From Strix aluco (taxonomy: Eukaryota > Chordata > Aves > Strigiformes > Strigidae), in assembly GCF_031877795.1 (NCBI RefSeq), contig NC_133932.1, forward strand, positions 940,001 through 1,004,000: DNA of 64,000 nucleotides. Reading direction: 5' to 3'. Made by a program: the position numbers and the translations under genes. This document shows, piece by piece, positions 1 through 12,248 of the stretch; position 1 is the first letter of the stretch; every line of letters starts with the position of its first letter. The notes under the pieces were generated by a model that searched no databases, was not told where the DNA came from, and was given only the letters and a program-made list of their open reading frames with translations.

Positions 1-3000
1 ACAAATCCATCTGATTTTGCTTAAGCAAACAATGTGGGGGGTATGTCCTGTTTTAATTTCTTTTTTGGCCTCCACTATATTGTTTATCTTGAGTGCTCAT
101 CTTCCTGACAAATGTATTTTCAGGAAACTATTCTTTCGAGTCTCATAGCCCTGAAGAAAACCTGAATAAATGTGTCTGCTCATCACGACTAACTTGTGGT
201 CTCTGTGTGGCTTTGTTTAAAGTTAGAGGTTCACAGAGACATGTAAACAGTCAACTGCAGGGACTGGGGACTGTGAGAGGCAATGTAGTACATAAAAGAG
301 CTTCCTGCGACCAAAAGCTTCTTTCCTCTGTAAGTTAGTGTGTTACACACTCATGAGCAGGAGAAAGATAAGTCTGATGACTTAGTGTAGCCTCATTAAA
401 ATGCTCAACGTGCTTCTTACAGCATCACTCAGAGATAAGTAAGGAGTTTCAGACCCATTTTACAAATGAGGAACTGAAGGAGGTTGGCAAAGCGTGGCAA
501 TACCTATACAGCAGCCCCAGAAACTTCTGCAATGTTTTGCAGAGGTATCAAAGATTTAGCTTTAAACTAGGTCGCATGGGTACCACTAGCCAGTCAGGCT
601 GCACCGTCTTGATGCTCACCACAGGCTGGCTCACCAAGTTACTTCTGTTCCTCCACTGCAGATCCCGTTTGGAGTCCTGAACTCCAGATGTGTCCTAAAT
701 GAGATGTGTGAGCTGCGGGACCTTAAGACACTACAAGAAACTCCACTGCCCATTGGCTTGTTTCTCTTCATTCCTCCCTTCCTCCTCCCATACAAACTGT
801 AATGCTCAAGGTGGAAGAAACCTGTGAGCAGGGGTTAGAATATGCCAAAAAGTAGGAGCTGGTGAGTGATAGCAAACAATACATACACGTGCAGAGAACG
901 GGTAGGGGCTGGTGGATCAGGTGCCTTTTCCATAGGAACGAAAGAAAATGGTGCTGTAAGTAACTTGCCCAAGGTCATAGAGGTGGTTTTGAACAACCTT
1001 GCACACATGCTTAAAAATCCCTAGTTCTTTTAAAATTTGAGCCTGCTGCTTGAGTGATGGTGTCTGGACATACCAGATCAGGACTCATAACCAGAATTCT
1101 GCCACCCTCTACTGTAGTCCCATGATGTGCGTAAGCAGGCAGGATTCAAGTCCAACAGAGGAGTTTTTCTCAGAGCCAGGGGCCAATCCATTATTTAACT
1201 CTGCAGTACCAGACAGTTTATAATCTGCCTTTGGTCTTTTTCAGAGGTACTAGCATGTCTAAGTCTATCCTTAGGAATTCATTGGGAAAACATGTAAGCC
1301 AGATATTTCCTTAGTTCTCTAGGGGCAGCGTGTCCTCATAGGAAGCAGGAACAGTGTTTCACAATTATCATTTTCTAACCCCCTCCCCTCCAGCACTGTA
1401 GGAAAGAAAGAATATCTTATGAGAACAGTAAACATTCAGCATGTGCCTGTTTCACCATTCTGATTCAGAGCATCAGCCCCACATCCAGAGATAGCAACTG
1501 CGGGAGTCTGTGTTATATCTGCAGTAAAAACTGTTGGCTTTTCTGGATCTGGACGCTGCCACCTCAGCTCGTTTCTAATGCGCGTGCTTTGGCAGCACAC
1601 AGCCGAGCAAGGCCATCGATGTGCATTTTAAAATGTGGTAACCTCCACATTGTGTTTTTCTTGAGAATCATCTATATTATAATTACAAGGAAAAAAGATG
1701 GCACCACTGCATTTCTTTACAAAACAATTCAATTTAGGATTATTACTTTTAGTCAGTGAGGCATCATCACCAATAGTGAACAAGACTGAAGGATGAGTAA
1801 GTTTCAAGTGTCTTTGTAATGCATTTAACACATTTGGAAACCCTGGGTCCTCCCATGCTTCTTTTTGCACCAGTTTTCTGTGGTTGGACAAAGATCAAAC
1901 ATAATAGTGTCTGTAGCCAGCACACAATATACGTGATCACTTTGGTTAAATTATAAAAAAGGCTAACATCTAACTTGTCCATGTCATGTTATTTGGCAAA
2001 ACTAATGATATAATTAAATGGGTTCAAATATCAAAAACATATGTATCTGCTTACATTTATGCTTTTTTTTTTCCATTTACAAAATAATGCTTTTGTAAGA
2101 GAATAAAATTCAATGAGCTTCATATGTACTGGTGGAGTTCTGCAACTCAATTATTTCTTCATCACAATGGCAAGAGAAACTCCAGCGTACAAATAATGTA
2201 GAAGATTTATAGACCTGATTGCAGCACAGACACTTGGCCTACAGAGCTCCCTAGCAAGCCAAAGAGAAGTAGTCGTTTCCACAGGTATGAGGAGGGTTGG
2301 CTGATAGCATCAGCTAAGCCATGGTGAAGGATATGAGCAGAACATTTACAGTCCTACTTCTAGCTAAACTAAGAAATCTTTGAAGTATGATATGTGGATT
2401 TCATGAGTGTTTAAAGCAAACTTCTGCAGGAAATGGGATCCACATGCATGTTTTCTTGGGAGTTCCTTGTAAAACAATAGTCAAGTCTGAACATAAGTAT
2501 GTATTTTTAATTTAATAGATAGGTTTAGTTTACAGGTTCTTCCCTCATTCTCCTACTGCCTAGGACTGTACATCAACAGAGACATCCGAAGTCTGCTTTC
2601 ATTTAATTAAATGGGATCTCTGTCGCCAGTTTAAAAAAAAAAAATGTATCAGATATATGAAATAATGTCTGTTCTCATGACATCTCCAGCCCAATTTCCA
2701 GGAAGAATTTGGGGTAGTTTTGAATAGATGAAAAGAATGATAAGAAAAACATTTCCTTCAAAAAAAAATTAAAGGAAAGCAACACTCCTACTTATCTTCC
2801 AACTCTTCCATCTTTGGAAATTTTCCTTTTAGCTCAGAGGGGCTAGGCAAGTAAAGCTGTTCATCTGTGACATCCCATTAAATGTCGTCATTAGCAAGAT
2901 TAGATGCAGTAAATGGACTCAATAACAATCACTGCTGTCCACTTCAAACCAGATACATTTAACCACTGTGATCATTTCCACAGCAGGAGAATACCAATAT

Positions 3001-6000
3001 CACATGGAAAAGATAGGACGCGGTGATATTGGTTATTCTGTTTATAAATAGGAATTACCTCCACTGCAGTTAACTGAGGACAGAATCTAGGCCAGTGGTG
3101 GATACCTGTTTACTTAGCTACACAACAGTAGGCCAGGGTTTGGGTATTTTTAAGCTAATACAAACCAGAGCAATTCTAATTTTACTGCCTGAAAATGGGA
3201 ATTTCATAGATCTAAATTGACATTTGTTCCTTGCCAAAATATTTTGCACTGGCACTTACTGTTGGAAAGACCAGTTTTTCCTACTGCCAAGAATTGAATA
3301 AAACTAAGCCAAATTCTTCAGTTCTTAATTGAACAAAATTTTCATTGTAGTTTTGCTTGATTAAGAAAAACAGGTCATAGTCTACTGCATGGATAAGTGT
3401 CTGCGCATATATAGGTTGGGATCCATTTAAAAATATTTAACAACTTGCAAACTTTATGCAGGTTATAGTTCTCATTAAAAATTAATGGGGTTATCTATAT
3501 ATATGTCAAATTACCTGTCTGCACAAGTGACCAGTTCCCCGACTGTTGAATTTCACAAGCTTCTAATGTTGCTAATTCTCACATGGAAGTAATTAATTGA
3601 GTCACTTGAGAAAAGTCTGTTCCAGATCATGTTCCATTTTTCTTTACAATTGTGGAGGCCTGAATTACTGAACTCTAGGAAATACTCTTCTTTTTTTCTT
3701 TTACGTTAAAAAATAAATTTACCAGTGTAATTGATGCACAGGAACCGATGGGACACAAATTTCTCAAAGTTACACTCACTACTGCATACAGTTTTCCATC
3801 ACATCTGTTCAGATTTCTGCATTTTATCTGTGTCACAGATCCTCCCAAGGAGAATTACTAGACCTTCATAGTCAGGAGAATTCATAAAATATTAAACTTC
3901 AGCAGTCATTTTTAGCCTGAGGCAGCCAATGGAAAACTAGCCAGGAAAATTCTTCAACAATATTGTGTTAATAATTTTGCATTTCCAAATGAAAACTGAG
4001 TAGGTTTGCCTTCTCTTCCCTAACTGTTACCACTACATTATGAATGCCACACCAGCGCTGTACGGTCGCAATATACTGATGACTGCAAGTACAGGAAAAC
4101 ACAAATCTCTCCCCTTCTTCTGGATTTGTCATGGCTTAGTCCTTTGAAGACAAGTTCAGTTTAGATGTCACATTTAATCAAGATGAGGCCTTCATTCCAA
4201 ATCAAAGACATAACGGCATGTAATCAGTATTACAATATCAAAAAAAGTAAATAATTTTCAACTGACCACTGTTAAGAGACTGCATCGTTTGGGGAATAAA
4301 TAGAAGTACAGGGATAAAAGAAGGTACAGCTATTAGTCATAAAGATAAGAGAGATAAAATAAGAAGGAATTCAGGAAGAGGAGAGGCATGGGTAGAATTT
4401 AACAGCAGTTCTCAAAGGTGATTTATGAGATTTGTACATGCATTAGAAGATAATCCAGTCTAGAGCCTAAATAGGCAAAAGAAACAAAACTGCCAAAAAA
4501 GGAATGATACCTAGTTGGTTTTTTTATAATTTCTTAGTGATTTTGATTACCAGTGCTGCCTTTTAGGTTGAAAAGAATAAAAAGTGGAGGGTGATATTTT
4601 TTTTTCTATAGATACGATTTGAAATGAATCCATCCAAATCTTCATTTAAAAGCAGTGGCAGTGTCACGTGGCAGTAGTTTGTACATTTTGCCCACTATGT
4701 CTTAAACGAAGAGATGAAAACTCTCTGTAAGTTTGCCTGACTTCCCCTTTCCGTAATGTTACTTTCAAAAACCTATAAAGAAAATAGTATCTAATGACAG
4801 AGCAAACATGGAGGCCATACAATCCCACAGATTATAAAAGCTCTTAGGTTTTTGTCCAGTACAGTCACTGCTGATTTATTATTAAAGCTTAAATCAGTGA
4901 AGATGGAAGAACCCCTCACTCCCAAGCAGAGAGCTGCTAAATCTCTGGTATCTCAGTTAATTCCTTCACACGTTCCCCTTGGCTCAGTACCCTTTTCCTC
5001 TGTGCTCTGGGGTCCCAGCAGCCAGCAGCATGAAACAGGGATGCCACCACAAGCTACTCATACAGATGCAGTAGTACCAGCAAAGCTGACCCGGGAGGTT
5101 TTGATTTCTTTATTTTAATTCTTACTTACTGTTTCATTTGTGTGCATATACTTAGGGGTGTGTGTATGGGCAGGGCTTACTATCCCAGTACATGGCTCGG
5201 AGTTGCTGGTACGGCTGCTTCTCAGCAAGAAGTGCTTTGCCATTTAGTATTCCTTTAGCAGTAACGTGCTCCTCCTCTAAACACAGCCTAAACTGCACCC
5301 TGCGTGCAGTGCTGGTACCTGCCAGAGTATCCCTCCAAGGGTTTTGGAGCTCACAAAGCTGCAAACACATCTTCTGGAAACATGAGTCTCTGGATGACTT
5401 TACTAGCACAACTTGCAAGCACAGTCCTTTAAGGAGCTCATTCGTGCAGGATCTAATCAGCCTTATTATTTAATTTACTGAGAATTTTGCAACAATTTTC
5501 AGGGAATACAGCTCAGACCTAAAAAAAACCCTCTCAAACTCTGAGCCTGTGGGCTATAATTATGTACTCCAGATTATCTCTTTCCTCAGCAGGGTTAAAC
5601 AAGCCTTCCACAAAGCACATTAGAAGTATTTCTATAAAGAATACGTGATTTCTACTCACATCTGAAAATCTGAGCAGGTTTCTTGACCTAACACAAAATT
5701 AACTTACAATTAATGTAGGTGCCCCATCTCACAGTCAAACAAAACAAAATCACTGTAAGCATTGCTGATAGCTATTCTGCTGTTTGGAGAAATAAGGCTC
5801 CGTTTTCCTTGCTAGAGAAGTATCTGTCTAGTGCATTTACTTTTTGTTTGGTTAAGTCATGGTTTGTAGGTAGCCAGGAACCTTTGGTTCTGATGTTCAG
5901 CAGTATGAATCTGGTGAGCAAAGTTTGTGAGGAAGAATATGATTTCATTTAAGTGCACTGATTTTTCTAACACCAGATTTTGTGAAGTTAGTCACTGTTG

Positions 6001-9000
6001 TCTTAACTGCATCATCCTGGGAATAGCTAGCACGTGCCTTAACTACTACTTTGCATAGATACAAGAACAATTTTTAAAAATGCATATCTGCTTCAAAAGA
6101 ATCCAGATTTTGAAACAAAAAAGGAAGACTGGGGAGAGGAAAAGGAGGCCTTAGGTGATTGACAATGCAGGATATAGAACCTTTCAGATCCTAATCCATG
6201 AGGGGATGTTTGCATCTGGCCCCATAATGGAGTCCACATGCCAGAATTAGATGCCTGGACTCTGTGTGAGTGTGTAAGGGGAGTTAAGTGCCTCAGAGGG
6301 GGATTCACAAAAGTCACTGTTTGGGGAGCTGCCTAAGCCAGCCAAATAGGAAAAGCTGAAGATTGCAGTTCGTCCTAAATCCTAGCTCTGTCCTGGGCTT
6401 AAGTGCCTTCTGGTGAATAGAGTACACAGGCACAAGTCCTTCCACTCTCAGCTCACAGCCCACCATCCTCTCTCGAAGGCAGGTGCCAAATTTTTCTGTC
6501 AAACTCAGAGCAGCCCTCAGCAGCTCGAGCAGAGTCTTACTCAGGCTGTAGAAGAGGGGTCTAATTTCTTCCCTTAGCAAAGGGTGCTGAAGTGCATTTC
6601 CAACCTTCTAGGCATGCCCCAGCCAGCCGGCTGCAGGCATCAGCTCCAGGGGCGGGTTGGAGCTGGCACAGGTCACAGCAGACCCGAGGAGGCCTGGGGA
6701 GGAGGAAAGCCACTAGAGACTGTCTGAAAGCCTGGGAGGCGTCAGCAGGGAAAGGGAGCCTCAGGTCCATGCCCTGCACGAAGGAAGGTTGGCGCACTGG
6801 GACCAAGCATCTGGGAGTTTAGCAGCCTGCCAGCTCAGGCAACAGCTAATCACTCCCTGACCAGGGACTTGGATTTTGATTACGAACTGAAGTGCTTTAA
6901 TTTCCCCCTCCAATCCCATTTCCTCATGTGGTCGCAGCCCCACCTCTGCCTCACAGTGGAGCAGGCAGCTGAAGGGAGGCTGGTGTCCCCCTTTGATCCA
7001 GTTTAGCAGCGGGATTGCAACAGGTTTGTCAGCCTGTCATCACTGGCATAGCCCTTCATCCTGGCTGCAGTACTGATGAAACCCAAGTGCCAGCTCCCGC
7101 TGCAGACATCTTATAACAGTTAGACAGGACAGCTGATCGCTGACGAGCTTTAGAGCCTGTGTATTTGCGAGTCTCACAGTTACCAGCAATCATGGGTCCA
7201 AATGGCTGCACTGAACATTTCATATTGTTTCTCTTGGAGTAGAGTTGAGAGACTTGAGTGAGCAATAGTATTTGCTCTTCAGTACTTGGCTTTGCTTTCC
7301 TTTGGCCTTCGTTGGGTTATTCCAAGGTGATAGATACGGTAATTTCAAGTCCTTTAAAGCATAGCACATTGGACTGCATATAGGAGATTAATTCTGCTGC
7401 ATGGCATCTTTGGAGTTTAAATCACTATATATTCTCATGGATCCAGGATAATGGGGTGGGGAGGGAGAAGGGTGTGTCTTTTTTGTGTGTGTGTGTGTTC
7501 CAGAAGTATTCTTTTTCTTTACTGTGCTTTTGAGAGACATGGCAAACATTTACTATAAAAGTATTCACTGAATCAAACATACAGGGAGTATTTTACAACT
7601 CAAGTTGGAAGTTTTTTTGGTGGTGTCATGGTACCCTTATCTTTGCACTTGTATAATGGGAAGAGAGTGGCATCTGTGTAGGCCTGTAGATGTTACACTT
7701 GTTAAGAAGTAACAGTTATTTCAATCTTTGTCTCTCTGCCCGTTGACTAGTCAAGTGGTTATGTGTTGAAGTAGACTTGAATAAGAAGCATTTCTTACCT
7801 GCTGCACAAGAGGGAAAGACAGAAGGCCTGTATGGGCAGATCTATCTGGCATGACACAGGGATGTATGTGTGCAGTTCAGCCATGGAGGCAGTGTAGGGG
7901 AGTACACTAGAGTCTTTGGTGGTGATTGCACCCAAGTGCCAGATTATGAAGAGATGTACATTGGTAGACCCACTGTCCCCCATCTAGCAACTTCCAACCT
8001 CATGTCCACCCACAGATATGACCCAGAGAACAAAGGGTCTTTTATACAAATTAAAAGCCCAATTTTGAAACCATTTTAACCAAATGAATGTTTAGTTGTG
8101 GTTATGGTCATCTTGGTCTTTATCAAGCATAAAAATTAAAATTTACCCATATAGGAAATATGATCATGAGATAATATCTGCTTGAGGTTTGCGAATGGAA
8201 CAGTGTCAGGTCATGACTAAGATCAGAACATCCTAACAATTATGATAATACCTGCAATATTTTATAATAAAACAGGAAAATAACTGTTGCTAAATAGTTT
8301 TAAAACATCCTCCTGATTTCTGTCTGGATGGAGTAGTCTAGTATGTTTAACCTTCTGAGGCAAGATCATTTCTTCCACTGTTTGAGAAAAGGTGGGAAGA
8401 GTATACAAAGTGCAGGAACCTTTTTAATGGCAAGTAACCTTCCAACAAAAATTATCTGAGAGACAGGAGGCTTTTTCAAGAAAAATATTTTACAGACATT
8501 TGTTATTGTTTTCATATCTCCCTTGGACTGGGACATTAGGGTTCTGAGGAGCTGCAAAGTTAGAATACAGCAAATAAAGATAAGGGAGAGAGAAGCTGCT
8601 CTTTCTCTCGACAGGCTCGGCAAAGCACAGTGAATGGAAATATTGTAAGTGGTAACAATTCATCTCCAAAATAGAGCTTCCAAAGCCTTTTGCTTTTATT
8701 TAAAAGAAAAAAAAGTCATGAAGCGGCATGAGGGAGAGAGCCAAGAAAACACATTTTGTACACCATCAAAGCAAGAAAAGGAACAGAAATGTTGTGTTGT
8801 GCCAGTTTCAGAAAGAGGCAATCAAGCAAATTTTATGGCAAGAAGGCAATGCATAAGGCCACAGGATTGCAACAGGAGTCACGGAGAACAATAAATTGTT
8901 TCAAATTAAGATCAGGCCAAGTACTTCAGAGTCCCACACAGATTTCTTGCTTTATAGTTCAAGAACTCCCAGGACTGTTAAAGTAAACACTGTCCAAGTT

Positions 9001-10935
9001 GCAAAGGCTAGAGTATGACCACTGCAAAGGGGCACATGAAATAAAAGTTTCTCTACAACCAAGACTTCAACCAAAGAACCAGTGCACCCAGAATTAGACT
9101 CTTTTTCTTAATGGGATTTCATGATCTTGATGCCTTGTTAGGGGTTAAATGGCTCCCGTCTAGATCAGGGTAGAGCACTTTAATCAGTATGCGCACAGTG
9201 ATAAAAAGAGGAGGGGAAGTATAGTTCTGAACCTCAGAGAAGTCTCTGAGACTCAGAGAAGGCTTACCCCTTTTTTTATATAAAGACTTACCCCTTTCCA
9301 AAGAGCCAGCCCTCCTGCCTGCCTCAGGCACCCGAGAGATGCCAGGAGCCTGGCAGACACCTGCCGCTCCCAGAGCCATGGCTGGGCTCTATCCACCCAG
9401 GACACAGAGCAGCCTTTTTACCCCCAAATGAAGATACAGTGACAGTGGCAGTGGCGTGGCAGGACATCACACCGCGGCAGGGTACCTGCAGGTGCCCCAC
9501 AGGCCATGCAAGACAAGTCAGACCTCAAGCAGCGCCAGTGACTGCAACAGGATCAAAAGAGCAAGAGCAGTTTCTGGCCACTTTTCCCTCATCTCCTCAG
9601 GTGTGGCACCAAGCGTAGTTTAGCTCATCTGAAAAGTCAAGCCTACACAAGTATTACATCTGCAGACACCTGTACTGCTTTACGTAATGTTTAATCTAAT
9701 AAAAAAACAGATTATCTTCCCTGCAACGTCTGTATCAATCAGTCATTGCCATTACCAAGAGCACTTTTATAATCAGGATTTTCCTTTCTATTGCCAATTC
9801 TTGGGAAGTGTTTAAGAAAAATATGTACTCTAGCACCTATTTGTGTTTTGCTGATTTTAATGAATGGGATTTTTGCATACACATCTAAGCTTTCCTAAAG
9901 GTGCTGAGATCTACTAATTCACACAATGCTCTCCCTCTAAGTAGTTTTCCCAGACACATAAAAGAAACCCCTAAACCAGGCTGTAGTAGAAAAAAATATA
10001 TATAGCCTGAGTTGATCTTTTGTGTCTCTTTTAGGACTTAATACACCTTCACAAAGAATATATTTTTTTTTTTCTGCTTTTAGTACAATATTTAATCAAA
10101 GGAGGAACTAAGAGTTCTCTGAGCAGTAAACTGGTAGATATCCTTCAGAGTAAGACTCTCTGCCACTTGCAAGTATTTGGGCAAAGATTCAGGATACATT
10201 GATTTTATTAATCGCCACAGAAAGAGACAGTCATCTGCCCTCACTTTTGTCTACTCCTATACATCTGATAAAATGGAGTAGCTCACTGACTGGCACTGAA
10301 CTGAGCAGATTATTCACTTGTCATTTAGAGCCAATTGCTAGCGTGTGGCTTGTTCACAACGGCGTAGCTGTCTGAACCAAGAGGTAGCAAAATGGAAACT
10401 TTTTACCCTTCTACCAGTGAGTATAATTCATAGCAGCACTGCTAGAGGCACTGCTTTGGATTAAAATAGTAAAATGCTATGATACACTTCACAAACCGTC
10501 GTACCATAATAACATGCAAACAATTGTACCATGAAAATTTGGGAGGTTTCTACTGCATGCAGCCAGTACAACCTATCTCAGGGCAGAGTAAGGCCAAGAG
10601 CGATGAATGGCAGCTGAGAGGTTTCCAGAGAAAGCCTGTAGTTCCCTGTGCACACTGTTTTACAACCAGTAATCACCATAATTCATTATCATCACCTCGA
10701 GGTTCAGCCTGCTGGATCAAGCACTTCAGTCTGAAGCGCATCTCCGGTTGTTTGTCTTTGCATTGATTTTGGGGTAGGGGACTGGCAGTAGATGTGAAAC
10801 GTTTTTGCCAGAACAATCCCCAAACTAACACCCCCAGGAGATGGTCAGTTGACTCTAAAAGCGCTTCCATGAAAATCAGCCCATTGTCAACAGGCTGTGT
10901 ACCATAAACCCGTTACATCTGATAAGGCAAATTCT
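1..10935. other. Non-coding sequence upstream of COL8A1 coding exons
   Basis: No conserved coding exon was recognised on either strand; the open frames are short and have no family resemblance. A (GT)7 run sits at 7485-7498. Because human COL8A1 has distant non-coding first exons, this stretch may be intron or 5' flank, but I cannot identify such an exon by eye. Confidence 0.5.
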
Positions 10936-11245
10936 TTGGACAGTGTCTGTGCCCGTGCCCCACGGGGAGCTCCTTCTGCAGCGCCCGGTAGCACCACCCA
11001 CCGCTTCAGAGAAGGAGCCCTCAGCTCAGTCCCCACCTTGAACAAACAGCCTGTGCTGGGACGCATCGGCTGCCGGTCCCGGGCTCGGTGCCAGGAGGGC
11101 GATGACGTGCCGATAAGCGGGGAGGCAGCTCTGGGCTTTGATCACTTTGTGTGTCCCACGTTATCGGGTCCAGGTTTACAGGCCTTGCGCCGCCGACTGC
11201 TGAACGGGGAGCGAGTGGCAGTTGCTTAAGTGTCTCTATCAAAGC
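10935..11245. other. Small CpG-rich patch (candidate promoter or enhancer)
   Basis: About 300 bp with markedly more CpG dinucleotides than its AT-rich surroundings, for example GGACGCATCGGCTGCCGG and CTTGCGCCGCCGACTGC. It lies about 8 kb upstream of the first COL8A1 coding exon. No coding similarity was seen. It could be an alternative promoter or first exon of COL8A1, or an isolated GC-rich remnant. Confidence 0.35.
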
Positions 11246-12100
11246 TGCCCGCCACCAAGACTGTAGGCAAACTGCCCAGAAGAGAGCATTAGGCAGAGGA
11301 TTCAAGCGCATGCCGTATGGCAGAGAACAGGAAAACGTATTCAGAAGCAGGTATTTGCTAAATCCTACCTATAATTAATCCTAATCCCGTAATTAAAGTC
11401 GCATGCTTTTCTGCAAACATTCCCCCACGTTGGTCCTTCCTCCCCACCCCGAGGTCAGACACCGATTCGTACAAACAAGCACACGCCACCACGCGAGCCA
11501 GCTGCGTCCCCGGGGACCGTGGTCACCCGGCCAGCAGTGCCCAGCCTGCCCAGCCTCGCCTCGGCTCCCTGCCGTCTGACTGCAAGGAGCTTTCAGGCAT
11601 TTTCCAGCAAACAGCTTCTGGGCCAGATCCTCAAAGACATGCAAGAGACTTAACTCCCCTGGAAATCAATTACTAGCGCCAGGCATCTGAATACCATCGT
11701 AAATCGTGAGCTTCGTGTTCGTGTGGAGTCAGCAGAGGCCTGTGCCTGGCAGTTAGGGGCTGTGGAGGCGCCAGGCTAATCGTGCCCAGATTGGCACGGA
11801 CACGGAGATGCCTACCCGGGCTCACAGAGGTGGGCTCGCAGCACACTGGGCATGGGGAGAAGACTAAAGGCAACATAATCATGTCTGCGTGGCCTCTCTC
11901 CTTCTCATCATGGCTGCTTCCAGCCCCGGGATGTGTGTTTTCACGTACACGCACACATAAATACCTGCACACAGGCACACGTGCAGATATACACCGTTTG
12001 GAAGTACGGAACAGGGGAGGTCCAAGCGGGCCATTTTCATACAGCGAGCTGGGAGAGCATGTGCACAAATGTATCTGCAAACAGACGGGAGCAGAGGCAG

Positions 12101-12202
12101 TTGCTTTGTCTTTGGAAATGGATAAACATTATATAGGGTATATATTATATAAACATTATACAGGATATTGCTTTGTCTTTGGAAATGGATAAACATTATA
12201 TA
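12101..12202 (+). repeat. Spaced direct repeat, two 35-bp copies
   Basis: A 35-bp unit beginning TTGCTTTGTCTTTGGAAATG occurs at 12101-12135 and again at 12168-12202, apparently identical, with a 67-bp period. It is a recent local duplication. AT-rich sequence lies between the copies. Confidence 0.85.
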
Positions 12203-12248
12203 TTTCTTGCAATATCTTGCAATTTCTTGCAATAGACATTGCAAGAAA
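12203..12248. repeat. TCTTGCAAT mini-repeat ending in a perfect hairpin
   Basis: Three TCTTGCAAT units follow one another. The last forms a perfect 11-bp inverted repeat, TTTCTTGCAAT (12223-12233) with ATTGCAAGAAA (12238-12248), separated by the 4-base loop AGAC. It abuts the spaced direct repeat. Confidence 0.85.

Noticed and set aside
1628-1982. Overlapping - strand frames of 87 and 71 codons that looked like a decayed gene
   Set aside because: The two frames do not join into a recognisable protein and I know no family match.
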